The notes under the pieces were generated by a model that saw only the letters and a list, made by a program, of their open reading frames with translations, searched no databases and was not told the origin of the DNA. From NCBI GenBank assembly GCA_026874595.1, contig CM049321.1, positions 26,151,479 to 26,215,478 on the forward strand: a DNA stretch of 64,000 nt. Reading direction: 5' to 3'. Origin of the DNA: Sipunculus nudus. Taxonomy: Eukaryota; Annelida; Sipuncula; Golfingiida; Sipunculidae. The translations under genes were made by a program, and so were the position numbers. Numbering within the stretch: the stretch's first letter is position 1; every line of letters begins with the position of its first letter. Shown here piece by piece: positions 12,425-23,390 of the stretch.

Positions 12425-12502
12425 CCCGTTGTCTTCCAGCTGGTTATAAACTCGTTTTCTTCTACTGCATCATCTTTCCTGTTCCTGAATTCATCCTCTG
12501 GC
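12425..12502 (-). CDS. VWD-domain gene, third visible exon (end of VWD domain)
   Basis: On the minus strand a TCTTCTGCAG acceptor precedes base 12502 and a GTAAGA donor follows base 12425, giving a 78-bp exon. One leading base completes an Arg codon begun by the exon at 13363-13553. The next residues read PEDEFRNRKDDAVEENEF, then ITSWKTT. This is the expected tail of a VWD domain, right after GLCGNFNG, where families show a D/N-E-F segment and an F..SW motif. Two bases remain at the 3' end, so the gene continues to lower coordinates. No C8 or TIL exon was found there. Splice phase and homology agree, which makes the exon convincing despite its size. Confidence 0.85.
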
Positions 12503-12837
12503 CTGCAGAAGACAACATTCACTAGTAGTTTAATGCCGATTATACATTATACATACAAAGAGGAACGATCAAAATTCTCCTCGAGGGAAATGAAAGAGGT
12601 GAAACGACATCAATCATGACCAGGTGACAATGTGTATAATCCGGATGAAAGGTGATGTTAATATACATTAGAACGCATTGCACGGTAATTTATTGAATAA
12701 AAAAAGGTGATAATAACATGGATCTTCAATAAATAGTGTCATTGAACGGTCCTGAAATCAGAACAATCAAGGCAGTGCTCCAGATTATATATTCAGCTAC
12801 CCCGGCTCACACTCCCATTTGTTAATCAACAACAACG

Positions 12838-12891
12838 ACAATAATAATAATAATACTCATTATTATTCAAATTATTATTATCATTATTATT
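12838..12891. repeat. AAT/ATT inverted microsatellite
   Basis: An ATAATAATAATAAT run is followed by its complementary TTATTATT runs, so the stretch can fold back on itself. It lies in the intron between VWD exons two and three. Confidence 0.8.
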
Positions 12892-13362
12892 GGAGGTCGC
12901 CGGAGGGCGTGAGTTACAAATAGGGATAAAATCTATCACATACCATGCCATTCTCTCAAATAATAATCCTACACATGAAGAATTTACGGATTCTAATTTA
13001 AGTATTATAGAATCCAGGTGAAACGCTCTCTGCTTGTTATAACCATCATGAGGTAGAGGAAGCTCACTTGCGCTGGTCCAACCTTTCGCAAGCCCGCTAA
13101 CATTCTTTCCGTCCAGTTTTCATGATAAAGTCGGGAATTAATTACATTTAAGGAAAGGAATAAGACATATCCTTTTTTTAAGATTTATGACTATATTAAT
13201 AAGTACCTAGGTACTATAGCTTTAATCGGTTCCCTGGAAAATTACCCTAAAATTAGTATTCAAGCGACTGGACTGTAAGTAATCTACGCAGGTTAAAAAG
13301 CAGTGATAAAAGTAATTAATGCTTTTATATGTAATCCTTATTGGTATCAGTTTTATACTTAC

Positions 13363-13553
13363 CTGCCGTTAAAATTTCCACATAAGCCTTCAACTTTCTT
13401 TTCAAGTTGGTCACCAAAATGAATGTAATATTTATACTTCCTATTGGTCGAGACTGCGACAGGGTACTTCTTTGACACGCAGTACAGCTCGAACGTATCC
13501 CTCCAACATTCAATGTATTCGTCTTCATAGGGAAACGAGATCTCAGTGCCATC
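13363..13553 (-). CDS. VWD-domain gene, second visible exon (core of VWD domain)
   Basis: The minus strand has an ATATTGACAG acceptor just before base 13553 and a GTAAGT donor after base 13363 (191 bp). The open frame begins DGTEISFPYEDEYIE, includes paired cysteines (ECW, LYC), and ends with VEGLCGNFNG, the hallmark of VWD domains found in extracellular proteins (von Willebrand factor, mucins, zonadhesin, vitellogenins, BMP-binding proteins). The preceding exon ends ..GDTVTV in phase 0, giving an uninterrupted domain across the junction. Two bases carry over to the 12425-12502 exon. A VWD domain forms a disulfide-rich, often calcium-binding fold outside the cell. The full protein cannot be named from one domain. 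Confidence 0.9.
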
Positions 13554-13754
13554 CTGTCAATATATCATATTTATATAAAGTCGACCCTGCTCAATTGTAT
13601 CTTGTATAATTCTATACTCCGTTTAATTGTATAAAATAATGAAAACAAAAACTTTAAACCTTTGGCATTTTTTTCGTGACCGATGTGCAGCCAGACATTC
13701 ACACTGCTCAGGTTCGTTAACACAATTGGTTTGAATAGAAAAAAACTCTGGCGG

Positions 13755-14170
13755 TAGGATGCCAGTCATTTTCCAGTAATATCTGTTATTATATTACAGG
13801 AACAGGTAAATGGGTAATAATTATTTTAAATTGCAACAAGAAAACAAAAAGCATTATAAAATCATATTTTTAAGCTACTTGGACCTTTGAAACATCGCTT
13901 TTGATCGCTATGCTGCCAGCCTTTTCAGCACCAACGTGTTAATGTATAACAAATACCAACAGGTAAATGTCTAGTAAATTTATATTTTTAGTTGAAACAA
14001 AAAAAGTGTTGTGAAAGAAAAATAGAAATTCTTTAGACATTATTTTAAACCCGATGACCATTTACATGTTCACGTAATCAGTAGGCTGTCAGCCATTTGC
14101 AGTAACAGAGTGTTATAAACAACAAACGCAAACGGGTAAACATACAGTTTTTTATTGTATAGACTGCTAA
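13755..14170. repeat. Three diverged ~155-175 bp tandem repeats in the intron
   Basis: Within the intron between the first and second VWD exons, blocks starting GCCAGTCATTTTCCAGTAA (near 13760), GCCAGCCTTTTCAGCACC (near 13914) and GTCAGCCATTTGCAGTAAC (near 14090) are each followed by an A/C-rich stretch with AACAGGTAAATG or AACGGGTAAACA and then an AT-rich tail. Divergence is high. Confidence 0.6.
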
Positions 14171-14479
14171 ACTTTTAAAAGAAAATCTTTATAATCTAAG
14201 GAATTAAAACATCTTTAAAAGAAAAATCCCAAAGCAGGTCATTTGAAATGCTCTGAATAATGCAGATAATATACACAGGCCATTTGATTGTAATTCTGAG
14301 ATCATAATAAAACACCTGTTTATTTGTTATGATCGCTCAAATGAATATTTTCAGCTGATCACAGTGATTTACCGATGCAAAGTTAAAGCCTGGTATGTAT
14401 ATAATGGTATTAGTTTGTAATTTTCTATTAGTAGGTTGCACATATATATAATTCTTTGTGGTATTTAATGATATGTTTT

Positions 14480-14680
14480 TATTGGATTTGAGATGGACTC
14501 GGCCAGATTTCCAGTCCTTACCTTCGAATCAAGAATCAAGGACCCTCGAGTCAAAGTCCGAGTCACTAAAAAGTGCACTCGAGTTTGGACTGGATTTCAA
14601 GTACGGACTGGAGTCCTGCATTACTGGTGCAGAAATGTGTGCACAAGAACTCGAGCCCAAGAAATTCTTGCACTTTATTA
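14480..14680. repeat. ACTCGAGTC/GGACT-rich low-complexity segment in the intron
   Basis: GACTCG, CCTCGAGTC, GAGTCAC, ACTCGAG, GGACTGGA and GGAGTCC recur on both strands over about 200 bp. This suggests a fragment of a non-autonomous transposon with palindromic subrepeats. Three overlapping ORFs (14458-14761) arise from this composition and are not supported as genes. Confidence 0.45.
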
Positions 14681-15068
14681 AAACGCACTTTAAGATGTAT
14701 TAACCGGGTTAAAAGGACTGTTATAAACCTTCTTGTGTGCACATTATTAGCAATACTGTGAAAAAAAGTTCAAATCTAATTTTGTTGATCTTGTCATGGT
14801 GATGAGTATTTGAGTCCCTGCTGGATAATGTAAAATAAAGATTTAATGGTCAACAGCTCATCCTTCATCAACATGTTGAATTCCATGTTGTTTTTATTGA
14901 ATATTTGGTTATGAAATTTTCCAAAAACTTATTCTATATGCTTTGATATATTTGCAAAATAACATATATCCCTTCATTAAAAGCATCGCATAACCCCATT
15001 TTGCATAAAGAGAAATAAAGGTGAAATAAACGTGTAAATTAAACGTTACTGACCAAACTTTAACTTAC

Positions 15069-15306
15069 CACTGTCACCGTGTCCCCGGTCATAATGACGG
15101 TGGTGTATTTTGTTAGGATGAATATTCTTTGCACTAGGCTGACGCCACGGTTTACGTCGAGGTTGTTTCTTTAAACGTCTCCACTTGTATGGTCACTTTA
15201 CCATCCTTTACTATAGCCGCATCATACTTACATACGTCACGAATATTAAAACGACGTCCATCAGTTGTGTTTACATGAGGGTCATCTAGGAAGTAGCAGT
15301 CGCACT
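15069..15306 (-). CDS. VWD-domain gene, first visible exon (start of VWD domain), with a frameshift
   Basis: The minus strand shows a pyrimidine-rich CTTTCTGACTTTTTAG acceptor before base 15306 and a GTAAGT donor after 15069 (238 bp). It reads CDCYFLDDPHVNTTDGRR, then FNIRDVCKYD, the canonical start of a VWD domain (DPH, FDG-like, C-Y). After about 50 codons this frame hits a stop at 15152-15154, while the homologous continuation (DVNRGVSLVQ..., ending TGDTVTV) runs in another frame to the donor. The shift lies near 15164-15178, in an A/T-rich stretch consistent with one missing base. It may be a sequencing/assembly indel or a real inactivating mutation. Two leading bases imply an upstream exon ending in phase 1, which was not found. 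Confidence 0.82.
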
Positions 15307-15696
15307 CTAAAAAGTCAGAAAGCAAATCAAAAAAAGGTTGTCGCTCACTCGTTTATTAATTGGTAGCCTTACAAGGTATTTCCAAATAGACAAACTCCAT
15401 TCCCGTAATACTTATGAATAAGCCCTGATTTTATTTGTTTACATGGATTGTACAAAACGTAATTATAACCGATCAAGGCAATCTCAGTGGCAAGTAGTGT
15501 CTGAGAAAATACCAATCAGAATACCACCAGCCTTGGTAAGGCCACTACAGCCTTATCTCATAGCCACGCCGGAGATCCCACCCTTGTCGCCACAGTATTA
15601 TCCCTTGACTTTCAGCACCCCTTTTTAAAAGAATTTCCCTATGCAATAATGGAAAACAATCCTTTAAATTCAAAATATATGATATTCCATATGGGA

Positions 15697-15778
15697 AATA
15701 TATATATATATATATATATATCAAATCTTACCTGACGAACAGCCAGCTTTCCTCCCCCCCCCCCCCTCCCCCCCCTAT
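15697..15778. repeat. (TA)n microsatellite and poly-C tract
   Basis: Alternating TA at 15698-15721 is followed, after a short unique stretch, by C13-T-C8 near 15754-15775. Both are unstable simple sequences. Confidence 0.88.
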
Positions 15779-16675
15779 TAAAATGACTTCTTGTTTTGGT
15801 CCCGGACTAATATTAATCTTTATAAAACCTTTCCGCTTATACGGCCAGCACACTCACACGACCTCTTTGTCTTGTGGTCCTGTTAACAAGATGTCACCGT
15901 AATCGGATTTCCAAATGTAGTCCTGTCCATATAACAATTTCTTTTCAACATACCTTCACTTTTTGGACATCACACTGCGCTGATTCAAGCGTACTCATTA
16001 ACTTAACTGTTAACGAAAAAGGTTGAGTATATACCTACACTTATAAACACGACAGACAGGACAAGACCCCGGATAATTCTATTATCGTCACTTAATCCTT
16101 AAATAGAATCTATTTTTGCTTTAGAAATCTGTGTATATTTTGGAAATTTATTGAGATAATTTGCATATGTAAATAAATAAGCCAACATAATTATGAAACA
16201 ATCAAATAGTTACACAGCATGTGTGTAGAACAATTAATGTGTTCGAGTGACAAAATAATCAGATTTTATCAAATATAATTTCGTTTTATGTAAAATTATG
16301 TTCTAGGGTTTATAAAATTCATGTTAATTATGCCTTTGAGGTGATTTGACCAGTTCCTCATTATATATGAAAATTTGCAATTTACTTATTCACAATACTT
16401 CTTTAAGGGAGGCACAATGAACTCACAGCCAAACAAAACCATTTTATTCAAGCTGAATATATGCTTACAAAAAATTCACATTTCTAAAATTTTCCAATCA
16501 ACATCAATGTTTACTAAACATTTACATATTTAGATATTTAAATTATCTTTTAAAATATTTTAATTTAATTATTTTTCCTACTTTAATTGAATGTGCAAAT
16601 TATCTCTAATCAAATATGCTTGATAAAAAATGTCCCAAGCAGAAATCGATTCTACGGGGAAAAATACCCCGGGAT

Positions 16676-16942
16676 CTACTGAGAAGTCACTAAAGCATCA
16701 GAAAAGATTCTCTTGCCTTCTATGTTGCTTGAACTTGAGCTACTTGCGGAGCTTTCTGTATCTGGATCTGTCATGGAACTTGATCTTTCGCTGGTCTCTG
16801 ATTTGCTGATGCTCTCGGAAGAATCCTTATCTTCAGGGGTATCGGACTTGGAGCTGCTGCCTTCACTGTGCAAGCTGCGGCTCGAACTTTTTGCATCCAC
16901 CAACAGTAACACCAGGGACCAGATGAAGACTTTATACAACAT
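16676..16942 (-). CDS. Small Ser-rich acidic secreted protein (88 aa) or first coding exon
   Basis: The product starts with a clear signal peptide: M-L-Y-K, a hydrophobic core to about residue 16, then an A-K junction as a likely cleavage site near 17/18. The mature ~70 residues are Ser-rich (about 40%) with many Asp/Glu and few hydrophobics, and end in an S run followed by NIEGKRIFSDALVTSQ. On the minus strand the ATG is preceded by TTATTTCAG, a plausible acceptor, so a 5' UTR exon may lie upstream. An AATAAA-type signal lies about 230 bp downstream (complement of 16441-16447). Similar compositions occur in secreted phospho- or matrix proteins, but no family is recognised. It is on the same strand as, and 1.4 kb upstream of, the VWD exons, so it could be that gene's first exon; no matching splice phase was demonstrated. 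Start chosen as the only ATG giving a signal peptide. Confidence 0.6.
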   Translation of the reverse strand: MLYKVFIWSLVLLLVDAKSSSRSLHSEGSSSKSDTPEDKDSSESISKSETSERSSSMTDPDTESSASSSSSSNIEGKRIFSDALVTSQ

Positions 16943-16959
16943 GATGCAGCTGAAATAAT

Positions 16960-18500
16960 TTCAAGGGATCAGATGATTATTGGTCAGTTTTTTATGATTA
17001 CAGAGATACAAGATCACCATGGTTACTTTAAACATAGTTCCACATACGCTCACTAGATTTCGCACACGTACAGGCCAAAATCAACACAGACAAATTCTGG
17101 AATACGGGCTAGATGCAGTTTGTAGTTCTCAATAAGAGACTCATATTCTTTGTAAAACTGTTCATGAAAGTTAATGAAATGAAACAATACAGAGAAATAA
17201 CTGGTGATATAAGTTCAGCTGTAAAAGCAAGCATTAAGAGCAAACTAGATAGGCTAAATTTGCATCACATATTTACTTTATTGGTCCACTGGCGTCCTAA
17301 TAATGAATTTGCGAGGGGGGAATGAGCTTCATTAATAACAAATTGTTAGTAAACAGTACATCTGTAAAACAGTACATCTGCCAGTGTTCTCAAACAGAAA
17401 AACCATGTAACCTCTGGTGGCTTCTTGCATATGTGCGGAGGTTAAAAGATAACTTAGCCCCCCTGTGCCAATTTATGTTTGTCCCACAAAGCTGCCAAAT
17501 ATCCTTATTGAATGTGTTTGGATGATTTTCGAGGGCACCCCACATTATAAACATAGGGATATAACCAAAACTAACACCCTGTGTGCCGTGAGACAGGCGT
17601 TTTCTTACATATTTTATAAAGGTTCAAGGGAATATCTTTACTTAACAGACTTCGGATTATAGTAGAACTCCTTAAAATATATTAAAACAATAGCTTTCAT
17701 AGCCTGAGTAAATTCATGGAATTCAAGTCACCGGCTTTAACTGTTATTTGTATAGGTTACAGGTATCCAAGAAAAATGCATGGCCCAATGCTTGTCTATA
17801 ATCATTTGCAAATGAAAATCCTAGAAAAAGAAGATATAATGCATTTCATCCAGGAAACTCCATGATATATCTTAACCGACTTGTACTCTACACGGAACAA
17901 AGGATGCTATGAATGATATAAATGCAGTGTAAATATCTGACAAATGTTTCCATCACAGTTCTGAAAAGGTTACTAAACCTTCTTTCTGTAAATTGTTAAT
18001 TGAATTTTAAGTGAGCATGACGAATATAATTAATTTTTCTAACGGTGTGCCAGTTGTCTGTCAGCAAGAGGTAACAGAGTTCACCATTATATCCAAAATA
18101 AGGAAGAGGAAACAAAGAAAGGATGAACCTAATAGAAGATATAGGTTGGACCGCAGATCTGAGAGGAAAATGTTGTTTCCAAGATGACTGTATAAATGTT
18201 GTAAATCATGTAAATTACCAGCTAAACTTTATTAAAAAGACTGAGGAGATAACGAGTCATCCATTTTCTGACAAAATAGAAAGCTCAGTCATCGATGTAT
18301 TCTTGTTAAAATTGTAGATATATACAATTGTGTTTGTTTATTTCTTAATATTGTTTACAGGGGTAATTTAAATCAATTTTCCATAACGAACAATAAATGG
18401 GGAAATAGAGAAAAAGATTTGTATTGCCAAAATAAATACTCCATCAGGTGTAATGTGTAAGAGTGAAGTAAATCGTTAAATTCTGAATGGCAATAGGTCC
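16960..18500. other. AT-rich spacer without recognised gene
   Basis: Several ORFs of 60-70 codons (for example 17113-17325, 17322-17525 and 18123-18317) overlap in different frames and resemble nothing known to me. No convincing exon or RNA gene was seen. It separates the Ser-rich gene from a LINE remnant. Confidence 0.5.
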
Positions 18501-18523
18501 TCATTAATTTCCCAATAAGTAGA

Positions 18524-20000
18524 AGAGTTAGGCAATACTGCCTTGTTTCACTTTATATATTGATCATTTGTGTAGAATTATTGGCTGCAAGGATTAGAGA
18601 CAATAATAATATAAATGGTCAAGAGATTGACAATACGAAGCATGTTATTTCTCAATATGCTGATGATACCATATTATTAAATAAGCGATGGACATGTGGT
18701 TATATAAGAAACCATTGAACAGTTTTAAATATTTCAAAATGTAATTGGATTGACAATTAAAAAAGAGAATCAGACGTAATGCCAATAGGTCAAGATGAGT
18801 ATGATAAAGATGAAATATGAAATTATTCCTACCATGGACAGATGGACCAAATACACGTTTAGGTAAAAGGATTAACAGCAGATTTCAAAGTCTCTATGAA
18901 CTGAATTGTTTGCAACTACTAGGGAAAAAAATTAAAAATTATAAATATTAGATTAAACACCACTCGGTAAAATTACAATTGTAGAAACTGAATTGATCTC
19001 ACAAGTACAGTACATACTCTTAGTGCTACCTGAGCCACCTATTTCATATTTAAAAGAAATAAAATGCAGATGCTTCAGTTTCATTTGGAACAAAAAATAG
19101 ATAAAATAAAAAGACTCACTCTGGGTTCTCTAAAACTCAATGGAAAAATTCTCACCTGAAAATAAAGGGTGAAATTACATTTGATATTAAATGGTATGAA
19201 GCTGTAATAGAACACATCCATAATTTGATTAAGAAATCAAACAATCCATATACATTTTACAGTATTGATGAAATAACACATATTTATGGCATTGATGTTA
19301 GGTTAATGACATATAATTGCGTTATACATACAATTCCTACAAAGGAAACAAGAAAAGAGAAACTGCCGAGAATTTCATGCCACAACAGATAAAATCGATG
19401 ATGTCATTCAAATTTCAAAGCCTAAAAAAGCTGTTTATTCTGAAATTGTTAAAAAAGAAATACATTCATCTAGAAAAAAGTATTTCAAGGTGGCATCCAT
19501 CAACATATTGCAGACTGTGATGAAGATAGAATTCATTAACTATATCAACAAAACTAAGATAATTACCATTTAAAACTTTGAATTGAATTATAATGCTAAA
19601 TCCAGTATTTGCAAAAGCTTCAACGTGAGTAATAGAATATGAGTATGTTACCTTTAGGAAAGAGAAAAAGCAACCATATTGAATATTTTCTATGATTGCA
19701 GCTTCTTAAAACAGTCATGGTATGAAGTGTCTAGATGGTCGTGAAATGTTGATACACCTCGAATCATCTCACATTAAGCAATACTTCTTAACCTCAGCAT
19801 AGTTCAGTTACTAGAAAAAAAATTAATAAACTGCCAGTTGAGTATATATTTAATTACATGTTAAAATGTTAAACAACACATATTATATTTAAGAAGTGTC
19901 ATCACGTTTATTCAAACATACTATTCTATTGAAAGCAGGTGACTTTATACAAAGGAAAATTATAAAAACATGAAACTATCTGGTTTAGATTCAATAATCA
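18524..20000 (+). pseudogene. Degenerate L1/Tx1-like LINE reverse transcriptase, U1 copy
   Basis: Near 18524 a frame reads RVRQYCLVSLYILIICVE, matching the RQGCPLSPxLFxLCVE motif with mutations, and continues to ISQYADDTILL (18650-18680), the catalytic YADD motif. Further downstream are LGKITIVETELISQ near 18970, LVLPEPPISYL near 19021, CFSFIWN near 19075, FYSIDEITHIYG near 19256 and FLKQSWYEV near 19700, in the expected order for the C-terminal half of an L1/Tx1 ORF2 but with many stops and shifts. The 5' half and endonuclease are missing. From 18862 onward it is duplicated at 41862. It is unrelated in detail to the broken LINE at 1-2868, so it is a separate, older insertion. Confidence 0.8.
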
Positions 20001-20825
20001 TTTTTGCAGCCCCGGATGTTTCTATATTCATTTCATCGGTCTAATAATTCCTTGGCTCCAGTTTCATCAGAAATGACAAATGGAGAAATACGACAAATTC
20101 AGAAATAATTTCCCTGGAAAAGAAACTCTTGGTGATCAAAGTGCAGATGATGAAACCAGATCTGATATTTTTACATATATTATTTAATTTACTAACACAT
20201 ATTTCAACTGTCTGAAAAATTTAACTCAAAATTAAGATTTAGATGGCGCGGGGTAATAGGGAGGTAGCGCCGTTTTTGCCCTGTGATATTAGAGAGTCTC
20301 TTACCAGCGTACTGACCACCAGAGTGCCTTAATATCGTTCAGAGAGGAAAGCACTTCAAAGATCTCTGAGGAATCAAATATTTTCGTCATTTCTGACAAC
20401 TACTCATGCCCTACAAGTACGATGTCACTTAACATAAACTAGACCAACGTTAGCTATTTGTGTGTACTTTCTAATAACACCTAACATGAGCTAGATAATT
20501 CCGCCTTAATCAGAATATAATCAGCGCGTTTGATAAATTTCTGACCGCATGAACACAAGCACGGATGGCCCTGGTTACTGGACGATACAAGCTTGCACAC
20601 AATTTAGGAAATAATACGTAAACACAGTGACGGATTTTCAGTTTTGGTTGTAAATATATCCATAAATTCTTTTGTAATAATTCATCATTCGTAGCCTAAT
20701 GTTAAAATTATTGGTTGATTACAAAGGGATGAATTCAACATGGTAGAAAATCACTGCGGTGCATTCCTGGATATTGCTATTATCACGACTCAAGTTAGAC
20801 CTATCAGCCCAATATAAATGCCTAC

Positions 20826-21664
20826 TAGGGCTGTATCAAAATTGTGATATATCGATACAGATCGATACGCAACATCAATACGGTAGCCGATACGCTACTT
20901 ATGTTGTATCTTTTTTTCGATGATACCAAATAACTGCTTGGAAATATAGATACAAGTCATGTAACACGAACCTAAACTTCAATTAAAGATGTTTTTAAAG
21001 CTTAAACTGCTTTATATTTATCATGTTGACCTTTAAAGACTTAAATAAGATCAACAACCATATCATGAAACGTAGCCGAGGCCCAAGACAGCCAAGTCAA
21101 AGACCAGCCACGGTTCGCCAAGGGGTGCCGGTCATGGGGAGTTCTTGTTGGGCGTGGCTTTGCTGCTGCGGTCTGTGTCGGGTGTATCCTGCCCCGGCCT
21201 CTATTGGTATCGGTGCTGTAGCCCTTTTCGGTCCCCGGTGCGGATATACGGTGGCGATCTCCCGGTTCCTGCTTGACTTTGTAGCATCACGTCTATAGGC
21301 TCAGTTAATATTTCAAAATTTTAGCTTAAGGTGCACCCAAGGCAGTGGTCCTTAACTCCGTCAACTAGAGCTGCTCGACCAGCTTAAACATCTTGATTTC
21401 AGTAAGTATTGTCGTATTATATACGGATGAGATATGTATATACAGTTCTTGGTGCTCTCAAAACAAGCTGTGTGAGCTTCTGAGCGATAATAGACTAATA
21501 TTACGGCTTATTATTTGTTCATGAAAAATGATCTGCAGACCATTTTATAAAACAACAAGTTAGACAAAGAATAATGGAGTGTATCGTCAATACGTATTGG
21601 GTGTCGTTTCAAGTATATCGCAAGATGTATTGTTACTGAATGGGCTGACCGATCCTCAGCCCTG
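20826..21664 (+). mobile_element. Non-autonomous hAT-like element, U1 copy
   Basis: The ends are TAGGGCTG (20826-20833) and CAGCCCTG (21657-21664), an 8-bp inverted pair with one mismatch. They are flanked by a perfect 8-bp duplication ATGCCTAC at 20818-20825 and 21665-21672. Eight-bp target duplications and CAGGGCTG-type ends are characteristic of hAT transposons. Subterminal ATCGATAC/GTATCGAT motifs are abundant near the left end. At 839 bp with no transposase it must depend on an enzyme made elsewhere. A GC-rich segment (21065-21300) stands out inside it. Confidence 0.88.
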
Positions 21665-22249
21665 ATGCCTACTGTGTCGTGTTGTCGTGCCTCCCCCTTA
21701 TTCGGAACACTTCAGCCGATCGTTGCTGAACAGGGCTTGGATGTATGTATGGCCCAATAATATACAAATATTTAAGTATCGTCTTCCAGAAAAAAAAACC
21801 GTTTTAACTGACTCCTCATAAGAAAAGTTATGCCTTTGCACAAAGTTCACAAATTATAGATTGATAATCGATGATAAGGTTACAATATTGGCTTGATATG
21901 TTGCTGTACATGGAATATGGCCAGGTTCTGACAGTAGATTTAACTTGATGCTTAATATGTATACTATTCCGCTAGATGCTGTTTCTACTCCAACGATTCT
22001 TTTACTGATAAGCACTGTGGGACGGCCGTGACTCCTTGTCTAAACTGTCAAACTTTGTATTTCATGGAAACAAATTTTTTTTTCATATTTTACATGCGTA
22101 TGCTAACTAAATATTATTTATTCCTCAGAAATGCACAATTTTATGTAATTTTTCTTAAAACATTTCTTATCCAGCATATTTAAACGGACTACATTTCCCT
22201 CTTAACTACAATTAAACCTACACTGGTGCTTTAGTTGAAATCCCCGGTG

Positions 22250-23390
22250 CATTATGGGTGGCAGATTTTGACAAACCCTAACCAGCAGAAGGTACTCTTG
22301 CGAGTCTTAGATTATGAAGTTTCATAAATCGTCCACTAGGGGGCCGACCTTTTATCCTCATGCGAAAAACCAATATATATCGTTGATTATTTATTTCTTG
22401 AGTCAGTGTTCTCTGATCACCTAAAAGGTAACACATGTGTGGACCGTCACACACAAATTACATTGGTTTGCTGTATCACTGCACACAACATTTGTGAACT
22501 GACCGGGCACTTTCCATTGCGGGTCTTGAACTACATTCGAGGCCAGAAGCCAATGAACTCGGCGAGATGTTCCAAGTGGCTCCCCCTGGCTACGCCCTGT
22601 AATCATCCAGTCAGGAAGAACGGGATTAACTCGAGTCAGCTGGGACTGAGAGAGCATACGAACCCGCTTGAGAATAAGTACAAGGTAAACATTGAATACC
22701 CTTGTGGCATCAAAGAGTAATTTAATCGTGATCCAACTGAAATGATTATAGAAAATATGAAATACTGAGAAAAAAACTGAGAATATTGATGGCAGTCTCA
22801 TTAATTTAGAGGAACTTGTCGTACACACACCTGCTCAATTACAGTAGAAAATAAAAGTGATCTTTACAATATTAGATTAATCATTACTGGAAGTAGACAT
22901 CAGCAAAAATCAGACCAATTTCAAGCTGAGTCAGAAATGTCAAAAATATAGCTGCAGTTGATATAATGTGAGATGATGACAATGGATTGATGTAGAACTA
23001 GTGGCAGCCTGCCACCTGTACGTCGATCTTTAATTCTGGAGACGTTGGGATGGCAGCATATGTCATATGACTTGGATCAATTCTAATATTATTAGATATA
23101 ATCACCATTTCTGGCCCTGCTCCGTCATGTTTTTTCTGCCTGTCAAATTGTTGATATCTCAGTGAAAAACAAATATCACATATCATGTAAATCTACACAT
23201 TTTCTTGTCGGGATATTTGATAAACCTTCTTCATCACAAAAATCGGCCAAATATCACTCCATTAAACAAATGCTCTAGGGAACGGTATGCGAGACCGCGT
23301 CGAACTTACAACCGGAGCAGATTTATCCTCTCTACGGCGAAAAAAAATTATCGATAATAGAGCCAGGTAAAAGTTTACATTTTAATATAT
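22250..23390 (+). repeat. U1 segment without recognised gene (partner 45765-46965)
   Basis: ORFs on both strands (22406-22720 plus, 22421-22828 minus) are present in both duplicates, but this follows from near-identity of the copies. Neither matches a known family or shows splice signals. The plus ORF's region is locally GC-richer and could be an old retrocopy or SINE-like unit, but that is not shown. Confidence 0.5.

Noticed and set aside
14458-14761. Three overlapping plus-strand ORFs
   Set aside because: They arise from ACTCGAGTC-rich low-complexity sequence inside the VWD intron and share no features of a real protein.
16713-16958. Plus-strand 81-codon ORF
   Set aside because: It is the complement of the Ser-rich secreted protein. 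The Leu/Ser bias is the mirror of TCN/AGY codons, and it has no signal peptide.
22406-22828. Overlapping ORFs on both strands (104 and 135 codons), also present in U2
   Set aside because: Conservation is explained by segmental duplication. Both strands are open at once, and no family, splice site or signal peptide was recognised.
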